A stretch of DNA of 64,000 nt, taken from positions 145,149-209,148 of the forward strand of contig JAQQAP010000020.1 of the NCBI GenBank assembly GCA_028533045.1. The letters are read 5' to 3'. Of this stretch, positions 27,812-37,028 are shown piece after piece. The notes beneath the pieces are model-generated. The model did not search any database. It was not told the DNA's origin and was given only the letters and a program-made list of their open reading frames with translations. Position 1 is the first letter of the stretch. Every line of letters begins with the position of its first letter. The position numbers were made by a program, and so were the translations under genes. This DNA comes from Spirochaetales bacterium. Its GTDB lineage: Bacteria; Spirochaetota; Spirochaetia; DSM-2461.

Positions 27812-29112
27812 TAGCCCTTGCGCTCCCTCATAAAAGTGGGAATCTGCAAGTCGTTTTCGCTAAATCGACCGCCAAAAAGGGTATTCTGTACCTGATGCTC
27901 CTGTCGCAGAGGAGCCGCCTGATCCCTGTGTCCTACGGGGATGGGAGAGTTATCACTCCCCATGGTATCCGCCGGGCTAGAAGGATGCTCCCGTTTGGCT
28001 TCCCCGCTCATAAGACCGGCGAAGGCGTCGTAACTCAAAACCCGCTGCTGAGCTTGGGGCTCGGCCTGACGGGTTTCTGCCTGATGTACTGCAGGAGCCG
28101 CTTCTACGGGAGGATTGCTGTGCTTCTTCCGATCAAAACCGGTGGCAATAACGGTTACCTTAACCTCTTCGCCCATGGATTCATCGGAAACCCAGCCGTG
28201 TTTTACCAAAGCGTCATCGCGAACCCGGGAGCTAATGCAGTCAATAATTTCTGTGTACTCGATAAAGGAGAGTTCGCTGCTGGCAGAGACATTGACCAGA
28301 AGCCCGGTGGCTCCCTCAACGGTCACATCTTCCAACATGGGATTTTCAATCGCTTCGGTGGCCGCATCGATGGCACGATTGTCGCCCCGGCCGATTCCAA
28401 TGCCCATGAGCGCATCGCCCTGGTCCTTCATGATGGCCCGCACATCGGCAAAGTCAATGTTCATCGCTCCGGCGGAGGTAATAACATCGGAAATACCCTG
28501 AACCCCCATGCGCAGAACATCGTCGGCGGCCAGGAAGGCTTCGGACATGGAAGTCCGCTTATCGATAACCTTAAGAAGATTATCGTTGGGAATCACAATG
28601 AGTGAGTCCACTTCCGCCTTAAGCCTCTCGATACCGGCCTGGGCCAGTTCCATTTTCCGGCCCCGTTCAAAGGTAAAAGGTTTGGTTACAACCCCTACGG
28701 TCAAAGCGCCCAGTTCGCGGGCCAATCGAGCGATAACAGGAGCCGACCCAGTTCCGGTTCCCCCGCCCATTCCGGCGGTGATAAAGACCATTTGGGCTCC
28801 CTTGAGAACCTTCTCAAGACTTTCCCTGTCCTCTTCCGCCGATTGTTCTCCCGTTTCCGGTCGGCCACCCGCGCCCAGTCCACGGGTGATGGAACGACCA
28901 ATGGGGATTTTGCAGGAAGCTTTGGAGCGGTTAAGAGTCTGGCAGTCCGTATTGACCGCCACAAAATCCACACCCTTAACGCCAAACTGAATCATCCGAT
29001 CCACCGCGTTACTACCGCCGCCTCCGGCACCAATTACCTTGACTATCGTTTCACCGCTTAGTCCGTCTACGGGCTCTTCATTTCCAAGAACCTCAAATTT
29101 GTCCATTGACAT
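27811..29112 (-). CDS. ftsZ: FtsZ, cell division GTPase
   Basis: Tubulin-like GTPase forming the Z ring, 433 residues. GTP-binding motif GGGTGTG is at residues 116-122; the T7 loop [11 protein letters not shown] is intact. The C-terminal linker of about 80 residues is Gln/Pro/Ala-rich and ends with the conserved peptide [10 protein letters not shown] that binds FtsA. GGGAGGG lies 9 bases before the ATG. The 115 bases upstream, towards ftsA, hold no obvious gene. Confidence 0.98.
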   Translation of the reverse strand: MSMDKFEVLGNEEPVDGLSGETIVKVIGAGGGGSNAVDRMIQFGVKGVDFVAVNTDCQTLNRSKASCKIPIGRSITRGLGAGGRPETGEQSAEEDRESLEKVLKGAQMVFITAGMGGGTGTGSAPVIARLARELGALTVGVVTKPFTFERGRKMELAQAGIERLKAEVDSLIVIPNDNLLKVIDKRTSMSEAFLAADDVLRMGVQGISDVITSAGAMNIDFADVRAIMKDQGDALMGIGIGRGDNRAIDAATEAIENPMLEDVTVEGATGLLVNVSASSELSFIEYTEIIDCISSRVRDDALVKHGWVSDESMGEEVKVTVIATGFDRKKHSNPPVEAAPAVHQAETRQAEPQAQQRVLSYDAFAGLMSGEAKREHPSSPADTMGSDNSPIPVGHRDQAAPLRQEHQVQNTLFGGRFSENDLQIPTFMRERKG

Positions 29113-29227
29113 TGTGTTTCCCTCCCAAACAACAATATTCCTTATGTCACACTCTTCTAAACGAGCAGATCGTGCCGCGGGCTAGGCGATGAATCATCTA
29201 CGACGCCCACAGTGCAATATGCCGTTT

Positions 29228-30463
29228 TTAAAAAAATTCTTTAAACCAATCCATAATCCCCTGCACCGGCTTCGATACACGGGCGCCCACTTTCTCGGGC
29301 ATTCTCTCACTGCCGCCGCCAAACATATGGCCGTACTGTACCAGTCCCAAGGCCGTGGCGTAGGCGGGATTGATATATTCTCGCTTTAAATCGCCCGGTC
29401 TAAGGGGGAACCCGATGCGCACGGGCAGGTCCAGGATGTGGGCCGCCAGTTCGGAAGTACCGTTAAGCAGGGCCCCGCCGCCGGAAATAACCGCTCCGCC
29501 CCTCAGACGAGGCAAAAATCGGCTCAATTCGGCGTCTTTTTTAATCAAGGAGAAAACCTCCCGCATACGGGCTTCGAGAATATCGCAAATCTCCCGAACG
29601 AAAACGGTCTGCGGGGGCAGATTCGCCACGCCCGGCACAATAACGCCCTCGTCCTTTTCAATCATTCCGTGGTAACAGCAGCCCACTTCCCGTTTGATAT
29701 TCTCCGCCGCTTCGGTGGGGGTCTTAAGAACACAGGAAATATCGTTTGTCACCAGATTTCCTCCCACCGGCAGTGATCCGGAGTGCCAGAGCGCCCCGTT
29801 CTTCACAATGATCCAGTCGGTTGTGTCCCCTCCCATATCAATATAGAGAACCCCGTTTTCCCTCTCGTCATCGGTCAAAACCGCAAAGGAGGAAGCCCAG
29901 GTATCCATAACTATTTCATTCAGCATATAACCGCTTCGGTTCACACAGCTTATGATGTTCTGTGTGGTGGCGATAGGGGCGGTTATGACATGCACCTCCG
30001 CTCCGAGCCTTACGCCAATCATATTAAGCGGGTCCGGTACGCCATCCTGATTATCCAGAGAGTAGTGCTGGGGCAGACTGTGGATGATTTCCCTGTCCAT
30101 GGGAACCACAATGGCCCTGGCCACATCTAATACTCTCTCTATATCGTGGGTGCTGACTTCCTTATTCTTGGCGGAGACAGCCACTACCCCACGGGAATTA
30201 ATCCCTTCCAGATTGGCGGCGGGCAGTGAGACGTAAAGATCTTCCACCGTTCGTCCCGCTTCCTGTTCGGTCCTCTCTATACACTCAAGCACTGCGGCAC
30301 CGGTGGAATCGATATTAACGATGGTTCCCTTCCGGGTGCCTCCCACGGGCAGAACGCCCAAACCGGCTATCCGAAGATTTCCCCGGGTATCGTACTCTCC
30401 TATGGCCGTACAGACCTTTGTGGCACCTATGTCCAGACCGACAAACAGTCCTCCCTCAAACAC
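29228..30463 (-). CDS. ftsA: FtsA, cell division actin-like protein
   Basis: Membrane tether of FtsZ, 411 residues. I place the start at the GTG at 30463, one base after the ftsQ stop, because GGGAGG lies 6 bases upstream; the frame also has a TTG nine codons earlier with no such site. Phosphate-binding motif LDIGATKVC is near residues 9-17, YIDMGGDTTDW in the middle, and a C-terminal amphipathic helix ends GIMDWFKEFF. Confidence 0.95.
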   Translation of the reverse strand: MFEGGLFVGLDIGATKVCTAIGEYDTRGNLRIAGLGVLPVGGTRKGTIVNIDSTGAAVLECIERTEQEAGRTVEDLYVSLPAANLEGINSRGVVAVSAKNKEVSTHDIERVLDVARAIVVPMDREIIHSLPQHYSLDNQDGVPDPLNMIGVRLGAEVHVITAPIATTQNIISCVNRSGYMLNEIVMDTWASSFAVLTDDERENGVLYIDMGGDTTDWIIVKNGALWHSGSLPVGGNLVTNDISCVLKTPTEAAENIKREVGCCYHGMIEKDEGVIVPGVANLPPQTVFVREICDILEARMREVFSLIKKDAELSRFLPRLRGGAVISGGGALLNGTSELAAHILDLPVRIGFPLRPGDLKREYINPAYATALGLVQYGHMFGGGSERMPEKVGARVSKPVQGIMDWFKEFF

Positions 30464-30464
30464 C

Positions 30465-31223
30465 TTATGCCTCCCTTTCCTTGTAAACAATACTGCCCGA
30501 CCGCAGATCGATCTCTTCGATCCGTCCTTCCAATCCTTCCTTCTCCATCACGTCCACGACCATAACGGCCTGGTTCATTTTTTCCACCGTCACGGGAAGA
30601 TCCAGCAAAACCGGAATTCTGTGGGTTGTCAAATGCAGTTCTATATCAAGTACGCCCCTTTCACGGGGCTGAATGTTAATTTCAGAAATAATGTTGTACA
30701 GGTTTTCCGAGTCGTTTTTTAAACGATCCAGGTCCTCTAAAAGAGGCGTTACTTCACCGGAGAGGAGGTCCTGTTCCGCCTCCCAGGTGTTTTCAATACC
30801 GGTCAGAAGGGGAAGGTTATAGGAAAGAACACTCCGTCCTGTGAGAAAAACAACCCCTTCCCGGTCGATAATCAAAGGCTTCATTTCCCCTTCTCCCATG
30901 GTGAGGGACATAACCAGCGGCTGACGGGAATCAAGACGAATAGACATTTTGTTGGGAAACTGTTTAGTCACTACGGCCTCTTCCACAATGGCCAATTTTT
31001 CCAGAGACCGGGTAAGCTCCTCCACATCGAGGGAGAAGTACCAATTATCCCTATCCAGCCCGGTCAGGCTAAGAAGGGCTTCATCATTAAGAGGAATATC
31101 CGACTCAAGAACCACGCTATTCACCCTAAGACGGGGAGCGAGAATCAGGTTAAAGAGGACTTCAAGCAGAAGAACAGCCCCCAGGACGGCAGTCAGCATC
31201 ATCAGCATTTTTCGTTCTTTCAC
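30465..31223 (-). CDS. ftsQ: FtsQ/DivIB cell division protein
   Basis: Bitopic divisome protein of 252 residues. A short cytosolic N-terminus and one membrane helix (about residues 7-29) lead into a POTRA domain (about 34-105), containing LTGLDRDNWYFSLDVEEL and the family-typical VVTKQFPNKMSIRLDSRQP. The GTG start shares GTGA with the ftsW stop. Sequence conservation is modest, but topology and gene order are decisive. Confidence 0.9.
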   Translation of the reverse strand: MKERKMLMMLTAVLGAVLLLEVLFNLILAPRLRVNSVVLESDIPLNDEALLSLTGLDRDNWYFSLDVEELTRSLEKLAIVEEAVVTKQFPNKMSIRLDSRQPLVMSLTMGEGEMKPLIIDREGVVFLTGRSVLSYNLPLLTGIENTWEAEQDLLSGEVTPLLEDLDRLKNDSENLYNIISEINIQPRERGVLDIELHLTTHRIPVLLDLPVTVEKMNQAVMVVDVMEKEGLEGRIEEIDLRSGSIVYKEREA

Positions 31224-32353
31224 TGCTCATCCTCCTGGTAGGAAAAGTTAAAAATCAGTCCGAACAAGATAAAAGAGGTCAACGCCGAAGACCCTCCTGA
31301 CGAGAACAGGGGAAAGGGAATCCCCGTAACGGGAAAGATTCCACAGACAACGGCCATATTCACCATGGCTTGCAAAAAGAAAGAGGAAACCAGGCCAAAA
31401 ATGGCATAAAAACTGAACAGGTCACCGCAGCGGCGGGCCATTTTGTATCCTTCCAGCAGGAAGAGAAAGAGCAGGGCCGTAATGGCCAGAATACCGACAA
31501 AACCGGTTTCTTCCCCCACTACGGCCATGACAAAGTCTGACTGAGCCGCAGCCAGGGTGGTTTTGACCTCCCCTTCTCCCATACCTATGCCCCAAAATCC
31601 GCCGGAACGTAGAGCTTCCCGAGCTTTGAGAATCTGATATCCCGAACCGGAGGGGTCCAGTTCCGGACGGAGCCAGGCCATAAAACGATCGATTCGGTAA
31701 GACTTGGAAATAAGCATAAGAACAAAGAGAACCACCGACCCGATAACAACGGGCAGGATACTCTTAAGGTCCGCACCGGACACAAAGAAAAGGCTTAAGC
31801 TCAAGGCAAAGATAAAGACGGCCGTAGAAAAGTCATTTTGAAGATAAACAGCTAAGGTAAAAGCAATTGCCACGAGAAAAGGCGGCAAAAGTGCATTAAC
31901 GGGATCGTCCAGTCGCAGCCGATTTTTTTCCAACATTCGGGCAATGTAAAGGACAACAACAATTTTAGCCATCTCGGAAAACTGGAGAGAAATACCAAAG
32001 ATTTCAATCCAGCGGCGGGCTCCGCCGGAAGTGTAGCCAATGCCGGGGATGGCGGTTATGAGATTCAAAACCAGTGTGATTATCACCAGAAAGGGGATGC
32101 TTTTCTTTACGGCAGCCTTGGGAATCCGGGCGATAACAATAGCCAGAATCGTACCAAACACAATCCAGCGGATTTGCCTGTTAATCATATAGAGAGGATC
32201 ATTCAGGTAGGTTCGACAGAAATTATAGGAAGAGGAAAAGAGAGCTGCCGCGCCCAATCCGGTCAAAGCCAGAATAATGACGAGCATTGAGTCTTCCTGT
32301 TTTTGCTGCGTTCTGTGAAGTTTCGGCGCACTCCACAGCCTCATCCAATCCAT
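31220..32353 (-). CDS. ftsW: FtsW, septal peptidoglycan glycosyltransferase
   Basis: SEDS-family polymerase with about ten membrane helices, 377 residues from the ATG at 32353; the open frame extends 24 codons into mraY without support. The conserved loop GSGYQILKAREALRSGG and the C-terminal PVTGIPFPLFSSGGSSAL identify the family. No ftsI-type transpeptidase, its usual partner, is present in the cluster. FtsW rather than RodA is chosen from context. Confidence 0.94.
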   Translation of the reverse strand: MDWMRLWSAPKLHRTQQKQEDSMLVIILALTGLGAAALFSSSYNFCRTYLNDPLYMINRQIRWIVFGTILAIVIARIPKAAVKKSIPFLVIITLVLNLITAIPGIGYTSGGARRWIEIFGISLQFSEMAKIVVVLYIARMLEKNRLRLDDPVNALLPPFLVAIAFTLAVYLQNDFSTAVFIFALSLSLFFVSGADLKSILPVVIGSVVLFVLMLISKSYRIDRFMAWLRPELDPSGSGYQILKAREALRSGGFWGIGMGEGEVKTTLAAAQSDFVMAVVGEETGFVGILAITALLFLFLLEGYKMARRCGDLFSFYAIFGLVSSFFLQAMVNMAVVCGIFPVTGIPFPLFSSGGSSALTSFILFGLIFNFSYQEDEQ

Positions 32354-32367
32354 AATTCTCTCTTTTC

Positions 32368-33447
32368 CTACTGTAATTTCAGGGTTGAAAGCCCCATAAC
32401 GGCAAACATGCCGCCCATAATCCAAAAGCGGGTAACCACTTTATTCTCCGCCCAGCCGAGCAGTTCAAAATGGTGATGAATAGGGGCCATTTTAAACACC
32501 CTTTTCCCGGTTCTTTTGAAATAAAATACCTGAATCATAACGGAGAGGGTTTCCATAACGAAAATCCCCCCAATAATAACCAGGAGTAGTTCTTTTTTTA
32601 GCATGAGGGCCAAAACACCCAGAAAGGCGCCCAGCATAAGGGAGCCCGTATCGCCCATGTAAATCTCCGCAGGATGGCTGTTAAACCACAAAAAGCCCAC
32701 GCAAGCCCCCAGCACGGCGAAAATCACAACCGTAAGCTCCCCGCTTCCCCTCACAAAAGGAATCTGCAGATAGTCGGCAAAAATCATGTGCCCCGAAAGA
32801 TAGGACAGGAGACTAAAAGCGATAAGGGCGATGATCATCAATCCCGTACAAAGGCCGTCCAGCCCATCGGTCAGGTTTACCGCATTGGAAAAACCGACGA
32901 TAAGAAAAACGGCCAGAGGAATGTAGAAGAGACCTAGATCCAGAAGGGGCCCTTTAACAAAGGGGACGAAAAGCAGAGTGGTCTGGTCATCACGAATAAA
33001 GTAGAGAACCAAAACCACAACAGAGGCCAGTAAAATCTGTCCCCAGAATTTAAAACGGGCATGAAGGCCGTCGGAATTCTTTTTTGAGATTTTCAAAAAA
33101 TCGTCGAGAAACCCCAAAGCGCCAAATCCTACAATGGTCAAGAGGATGATCCATACCAGAGGCTCATGAAAGTCCTGCCAAAGCAGAACGGACACCACCG
33201 TAGAAAAAATCATCAAAACGCCGCCCATAGTGGGAGTTCCCGCCTTGGCCAAATGACTCTGGGGCCCTTCCTGACGAATAACCTGGCCCAATTTAAGCTG
33301 CGTCATCATCTTAATAGTCCGGGGCCCAAACAGAAATGCCAGAAGCAAAGCCGTAATAAACGCAAAAGCCGCCCGGAAACTGATGTACTGGAAAATGTTA
33401 AAAAACGAGACATGCTCCCACAGGGGGTATAATATTTCCTTAAACAC
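32368..33447 (-). CDS. mraY: MraY, phospho-MurNAc-pentapeptide transferase
   Basis: Makes lipid I from UDP-MurNAc-pentapeptide and undecaprenyl phosphate at the inner membrane. It has 359 residues and about ten membrane helices. Motifs include GFLDDFLKISKK, NAVNLTDGLDGLC, YMGDTGSLMLG and MAPIHHHFELLGW. Translation starts at GTG with AAGGAG 7 bases upstream. Confidence 0.98.
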   Translation of the reverse strand: MFKEILYPLWEHVSFFNIFQYISFRAAFAFITALLLAFLFGPRTIKMMTQLKLGQVIRQEGPQSHLAKAGTPTMGGVLMIFSTVVSVLLWQDFHEPLVWIILLTIVGFGALGFLDDFLKISKKNSDGLHARFKFWGQILLASVVVLVLYFIRDDQTTLLFVPFVKGPLLDLGLFYIPLAVFLIVGFSNAVNLTDGLDGLCTGLMIIALIAFSLLSYLSGHMIFADYLQIPFVRGSGELTVVIFAVLGACVGFLWFNSHPAEIYMGDTGSLMLGAFLGVLALMLKKELLLVIIGGIFVMETLSVMIQVFYFKRTGKRVFKMAPIHHHFELLGWAENKVVTRFWIMGGMFAVMGLSTLKLQ

Positions 33448-33463
33448 TAATTTCTCCTTACCC

Positions 33464-34843
33464 TTAATGTTTCAAGAGAGGTTCGGATAACCTCTCTAGA
33501 GCCATAGTCCGGGACCCTTTTAACAAAATCAGGTCATTTTTGCGGATATTTTCCAGCAAAACCGCCTGTAATTCTTCAAAATCGACAAAGGAACGGACAG
33601 AAACGTTCCTTTCTTCTCTAACTTCGGCCTCCAAGGCCTTGGCAAACTCTTCCCCTAAAAGGAAGATGCCCTCCAGGGAAAGGGATTCAGCCTGATGTAA
33701 AACGGCCCGATGCACGGCGGGGCTCTCTTCTCCCAACTCGCCCATATCTCCCAGAACGGCTATTTTTCGACGTCCCTTATCGCTTCCCGCAAACAATTCG
33801 AGAGAAGCGGCCATGGAGTCGCCGTTGGCGTTGTAGCAATCCCTAAAAAGGGTTACCGTCTCGCCCTGAACCACTTCGGCCCGGCCAAACTGACCGCCGC
33901 AGTTTTCCAGACCGGCGACAATATCCTCTTCGGAGAAACCCAATTCCCGGGCCACCGCTACAGCTCCCAGGGCATTCAGCACATTGAACTTTCCCGGAAG
34001 GGGAAAACGAACATCCCTACCGCCCAAACGAATCGTTTGACCGTAAATGCCCTCGTCCCGAACAAATTCGTAGTCAACCAGGGACTGGGGACCATATTTC
34101 ACAACCTTGCCCGGAAGATCCCGTGACAGGAATTCCGTAAAAGGATCGCTTTCATTCACAAAGGCGATGTTTTTTTTGCCGAAGTGGCTAAAAATCGCTT
34201 TTTTTTCTTCAGCTATACCCTGACGGCTGCCGATCATACCGATATGGGCAGTCCCAACGTTTGTTACCAACGCCAAATCAGGCCGGGCTACCCGGGCGAG
34301 AGAAGCCATTTCCCCTACCCGATTCATTCCCATTTCCAAAACGGCGTAGCGGTGATGCTCCCGGATGTTAAACACCGACAGGGGCAGGCCCGAATCGGAG
34401 TTCAGGTTTCCCTGGTTACATACGGCCGCACCGGAACGGGACAGAATGGAGTAAATAATCTCCTTGGTGGTGGTTTTCCCGTTACTTCCGGTTACTCCTA
34501 CCACGGTTAACTCCTTAAAGGAGTCCCTGTAGCCCTTGGCCAGATCCTGCAGCCCCAAAAGGGTATCCTCTACGGCAGCAAAACAGGCTTTATCGGCCCA
34601 TTTATCAACAAGAGAGCCGTTCTCGGCCATCCATTCAGCCTTAACCAAAACGGCGCAGGCCCCTTTCTCCAGAACATCCTCGATGTAGCGGTGTCCGTCG
34701 GTTCTTTCTCCGGAGAGAGCTACAAAAAGGGACCCTTCACGGGCCTGGCGGGAATCAATGACCACGGAACTTACCTTTTCCGGACCCTTCCCTTCTATTT
34801 TCTGAGGAGCTAACCATGCTTCCAAATCTTTTCGATTAAACAT
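33464..34843 (-). CDS. murF: MurF, UDP-MurNAc-tripeptide-D-Ala-D-Ala ligase
   Basis: ATP-dependent ligase that completes the cytosolic peptidoglycan precursor. It has 459 residues from the ATG at 34843, one base after the ftsL stop. The P-loop GVTGSNGKTTTKE and the downstream NLNSDSGLP and LEMGMNRVGEM motifs are typical of MurF. An upstream in-frame alternative start would add nine residues overlapping ftsL. murE, commonly next to it, is absent. Confidence 0.97.
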   Translation of the reverse strand: MFNRKDLEAWLAPQKIEGKGPEKVSSVVIDSRQAREGSLFVALSGERTDGHRYIEDVLEKGACAVLVKAEWMAENGSLVDKWADKACFAAVEDTLLGLQDLAKGYRDSFKELTVVGVTGSNGKTTTKEIIYSILSRSGAAVCNQGNLNSDSGLPLSVFNIREHHRYAVLEMGMNRVGEMASLARVARPDLALVTNVGTAHIGMIGSRQGIAEEKKAIFSHFGKKNIAFVNESDPFTEFLSRDLPGKVVKYGPQSLVDYEFVRDEGIYGQTIRLGGRDVRFPLPGKFNVLNALGAVAVARELGFSEEDIVAGLENCGGQFGRAEVVQGETVTLFRDCYNANGDSMAASLELFAGSDKGRRKIAVLGDMGELGEESPAVHRAVLHQAESLSLEGIFLLGEEFAKALEAEVREERNVSVRSFVDFEELQAVLLENIRKNDLILLKGSRTMALERLSEPLLKH

Positions 34844-34844
34844 G

Positions 34845-35123
34845 TTAATTGGTCCGCTCCTTCCGTACAATCTGTGTTACCTGATCGGGACGGGCCTTTT
34901 CCAGCCCCAAAACATCCTCCGCCAACGCATCGATACGCTCGGGGGATTCAAGAATGGCGATACCCGTTCTAATACGCCGATTCTCTTCATACTTCTCTTT
35001 CTGAAGCTCTTCCAGTTCCTCTACCAGGGCCACTTCTTCCTGGTACAGATAGGCCTGGCGTACATTCAAAATCACCAGAGCCGACAAGAGGGATACCATA
35101 ACAAAGGCCTTCCACGATCTCAC
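34845..35123 (-). CDS. ftsL: FtsL-like cell division protein
   Basis: Small bitopic protein, 92 residues: one membrane helix at about 5-22 followed by a leucine-zipper-like coiled coil (QEEVALVEELEELQKEKYE). The GTG start shares GTGA with the rsmH stop. Families of FtsL diverge strongly, so topology plus the conserved rsmH-ftsL position is the basis of the call. Confidence 0.82.
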   Translation of the reverse strand: MRSWKAFVMVSLLSALVILNVRQAYLYQEEVALVEELEELQKEKYEENRRIRTGIAILESPERIDALAEDVLGLEKARPDQVTQIVRKERTN

Positions 35124-36070
35124 GAGAGGGCCTCCTGGTCGGTCAGTTTTTCTATTACCCGCAGTTTGGCGCTCCGGGAGGGGGAATTCCGCTTTACTTC
35201 CTCTTCGGTGGGGCCCACAGGCTTGCGGGTCACCAACTTACCCCGGTGAATATCGCCGCAGGTACAGCGAAAGGCATCGGGAGGACAAAGGCAGTTCCTG
35301 TCCAAATCACGGAAAAAGTTCTTGACCATCCGGTCTTCCAGGGAGTGAAAGGTAATAAACCCCAACTTCCCGCCGGGCTTAAGCACCCTAAAGGCTTCCA
35401 CCATTACCCGCTCCAGCCGGTCCAGTTCTCCGTTTACCGCAATGCGCAGGGCCTGAAAGGTCTTGGTGGCCGCATGGGTTCTACCATGGCGGGCCTGGGA
35501 TGGGACGGCTCCGCGAATCAAATCAGCCAGATCATCGGCACGATCAATGGGAGTCTCCTCCCGGCGGCGGCAGATAGCACCGGCAATACGGCGGGAGTAT
35601 CGCTCCTCACCGTAGCGGTAGATAATGTCGGCCAGATCTTTTTCCGGCCAACTATTCACCAGATCCCAGGCCGACTCTCCCGCCTCGGTATTCAGTCTCA
35701 TATCCAGAGTCTCTTCTTTTCCAAAGGAGAAACCCCGTTCGCTCTCTTCATAGTGATAAACGGAAATTCCCAGATCCATAAGAATCCGGTCAGGTCTTTC
35801 CCGTTCGCCGTAGGTGGCGAAAAAATCATCAAAAAAGGTATTACGGAAGGACATTCTCTCACCAAAAGGTTCCAAACGCTTCCGGGCTTTAGCTTGAATA
35901 TTCTTGTCCGCATCCAGGCCAATAACACTTAACTGAGGATAACGGGTCAAAAAAGCTTCCGTATGCCCCCCTTCACCCAAAGTGCCGTCAATCAGCAAGG
36001 AAGGGGAATCGTCGGGAGCCAGATAGGTCAAAGTCTCTTCAAGCAGCACAGGGAGATGGACTATTTTCAT
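35120..36070 (-). CDS. rsmH: RsmH, 16S rRNA (cytosine-1402-N4)-methyltransferase
   Basis: Formerly MraW; methylates C1402 in the ribosomal decoding centre. It has 316 residues. The N-terminal HLPVLLEETL and the SAM-binding LIDGTLGEGGHTEAFL are standard, and MDLGISVYHYEE and the C-terminal RNSPSRSAKLRVIEK complete the signature. It overlaps both mraZ (ATGA) and ftsL (GTGA). Confidence 0.97.
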   Translation of the reverse strand: MKIVHLPVLLEETLTYLAPDDSPSLLIDGTLGEGGHTEAFLTRYPQLSVIGLDADKNIQAKARKRLEPFGERMSFRNTFFDDFFATYGERERPDRILMDLGISVYHYEESERGFSFGKEETLDMRLNTEAGESAWDLVNSWPEKDLADIIYRYGEERYSRRIAGAICRRREETPIDRADDLADLIRGAVPSQARHGRTHAATKTFQALRIAVNGELDRLERVMVEAFRVLKPGGKLGFITFHSLEDRMVKNFFRDLDRNCLCPPDAFRCTCGDIHRGKLVTRKPVGPTEEEVKRNSPSRSAKLRVIEKLTDQEALS

Positions 36071-36522
36071 GAGTTACCTTCCTTGCTTCCCATCTGTTTC
36101 CAGGTATTCCGTACGGCGGCCTTTCTTTCACGGCGGACTTCGTCGTAGCGTGACTTATCCCACACTTCGATTCGATCGCCCATTCCTACGAGGCAGCACT
36201 CTTTGACAAGGTCTACAGCTTCCACCTGAGGCGGGGGAAGTTTTACCCGGCCAGACTTGTCTACGGCGACTTCTTCGGCGGGAGTGATAACAAAGCGAAG
36301 GACATCCTGCTGATCGATATTAAAAATGGAATTATCCCCTTCCACGGAATTAACCAGATCGTCCCAGGCTTGGGGCATGAAAATCCACAGACAGTCTTCC
36401 AGACCTTCGGTAACAACCAGCGTTTCCGTATCCAGTTCTCCCTTGAGTTTGGCGGGCACCATAAATCGGCCCTTTTCGTCGAGTGTCACGTTGAATTTCC
36501 CACGAAATCCCGTTAAATCCAC
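36067..36522 (-). CDS. mraZ: MraZ, transcriptional regulator of the division cluster
   Basis: DNA-binding protein with two AbrB-like/SpoVT domains, 151 residues. Both halves show the family pattern of VDEKGR-type motifs (TLDEKGRFMVPAKLK and AVDKSGRVKLPPP). It binds tandem TGGG-type repeats and controls its own operon. Translation starts with GTG at 36522, preceded by AAGGGG at 5 bases; that GTG itself lies within the sixth box of the operator array. Confidence 0.95.
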   Translation of the reverse strand: MDLTGFRGKFNVTLDEKGRFMVPAKLKGELDTETLVVTEGLEDCLWIFMPQAWDDLVNSVEGDNSIFNIDQQDVLRFVITPAEEVAVDKSGRVKLPPPQVEAVDLVKECCLVGMGDRIEVWDKSRYDEVRRERKAAVRNTWKQMGSKEGNS

Positions 36523-36574
36523 AGTTTCCCCTTTATTACCACAATTTTCCCTGTTTTTCCCAGTTTATCCCCAT
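36499..36574 (-). promoter_or_regulatory. MraZ operator: eight G-tract boxes at 10-base period
   Basis: On the minus strand, G-triplets or TGG recur at exactly 10-base intervals: 36571-36569, 36561-36559, 36551-36549, 36541-36539, 36531-36529, 36521-36519, 36511-36509 and 36501-36499. Most fit TGGGA, GGGGA or GTGG. MraZ of other bacteria binds three or four TGGGN repeats with 5-base spacers, which gives the same period. The array runs from the -10 region through the ribosome site and start codon into codon 8 of mraZ. Confidence 0.8.
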
Positions 36575-36590
36575 AAATTCCCCCGGTCAA
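36562..36590 (-). promoter_or_regulatory. Predicted sigma-70 promoter of mraZ/division cluster
   Basis: On the minus strand TTGACC (36590-36585) is separated by 17 bases from TAAACT (36567-36562), 40 bases before the mraZ start. The spacer and -10 box contain the first MraZ boxes, consistent with repression by occlusion. It is the only convincing promoter seen at the head of the long minus-strand cluster. Confidence 0.6.
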
Positions 36591-37028
36591 GGAAAGAGGA
36601 ATTTTTCACACCCTTTTTTCACAAGTAGACGGAAAAAGTACCTTACAAATGTTAAGGAGAGGGGTATATTTTAGGGAAAAGAGAGAAAATCGGGACCGAG
36701 GATGAATTTCATAGAAGAAAGGGGATAAGAGAGTTATTCAGACCTTTAGTATGCGCTAGATTTCTTTTATACGCGAATACTCGATCATCTTTAATGGCGG
36801 TTAAATTGACTAAGGAAAGCGGAAAGCGGAAAGCGGAAAGCGGAAAGCGGAAAGCGGAAAGCGAGCGTAATTTCAACAGCAAAAAGCGTCAAGTAGTCTC
36901 ACGGGGAATGACGTTTAACGACGCATTACAAACATACAAGAAACATAGGCGACACGTCCGCTGTCATCCATCCGCTATCGCACTTCTACCTTAGTCCGCT
37001 GTCATCCATCCGCTGTCGCACTTCTACC
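36591..37028. other. Non-coding spacer between mraZ promoter and GNAT gene
   Basis: About 440 bases without a credible gene. A plus-strand frame of 66 codons (36794-36994) is built from short repeats and is rejected. The spacer holds a 7-base tandem array (36814-36862) and most of a 38-base tandem duplication (36956-37031). The part at 36600-36790 is AT-rich, with no recognised signal. Confidence 0.6.
36814..36862. repeat. Seven tandem copies of GGAAAGC
   Basis: Seven perfect head-to-tail copies of the heptamer GGAAAGC, purine-rich on plus, ending in a partial copy GAGCG. Copy number of such an array is expected to vary by slippage. A looser related pattern (GCGAAAGCTGAAAGCGG on minus) occurs in the xerC-hslV gap near 24300-24330. 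Confidence 0.95.

Noticed and set aside
27895..28605. 236-codon open frame on plus, opposite ftsZ
   Set aside because: ftsZ is certain on minus; the antisense product is Gly/Asn-rich without domain features.
36814..36862. Possible CRISPR-like array
   Set aside because: The units are contiguous 7-base tandem copies with no spacers and no cas genes nearby.
36794..36994. 66-codon plus-strand frame over the GGAAAGC array
   Set aside because: Its first half is a heptamer repeat translation (ESGKRKA...) and it lacks coding character.
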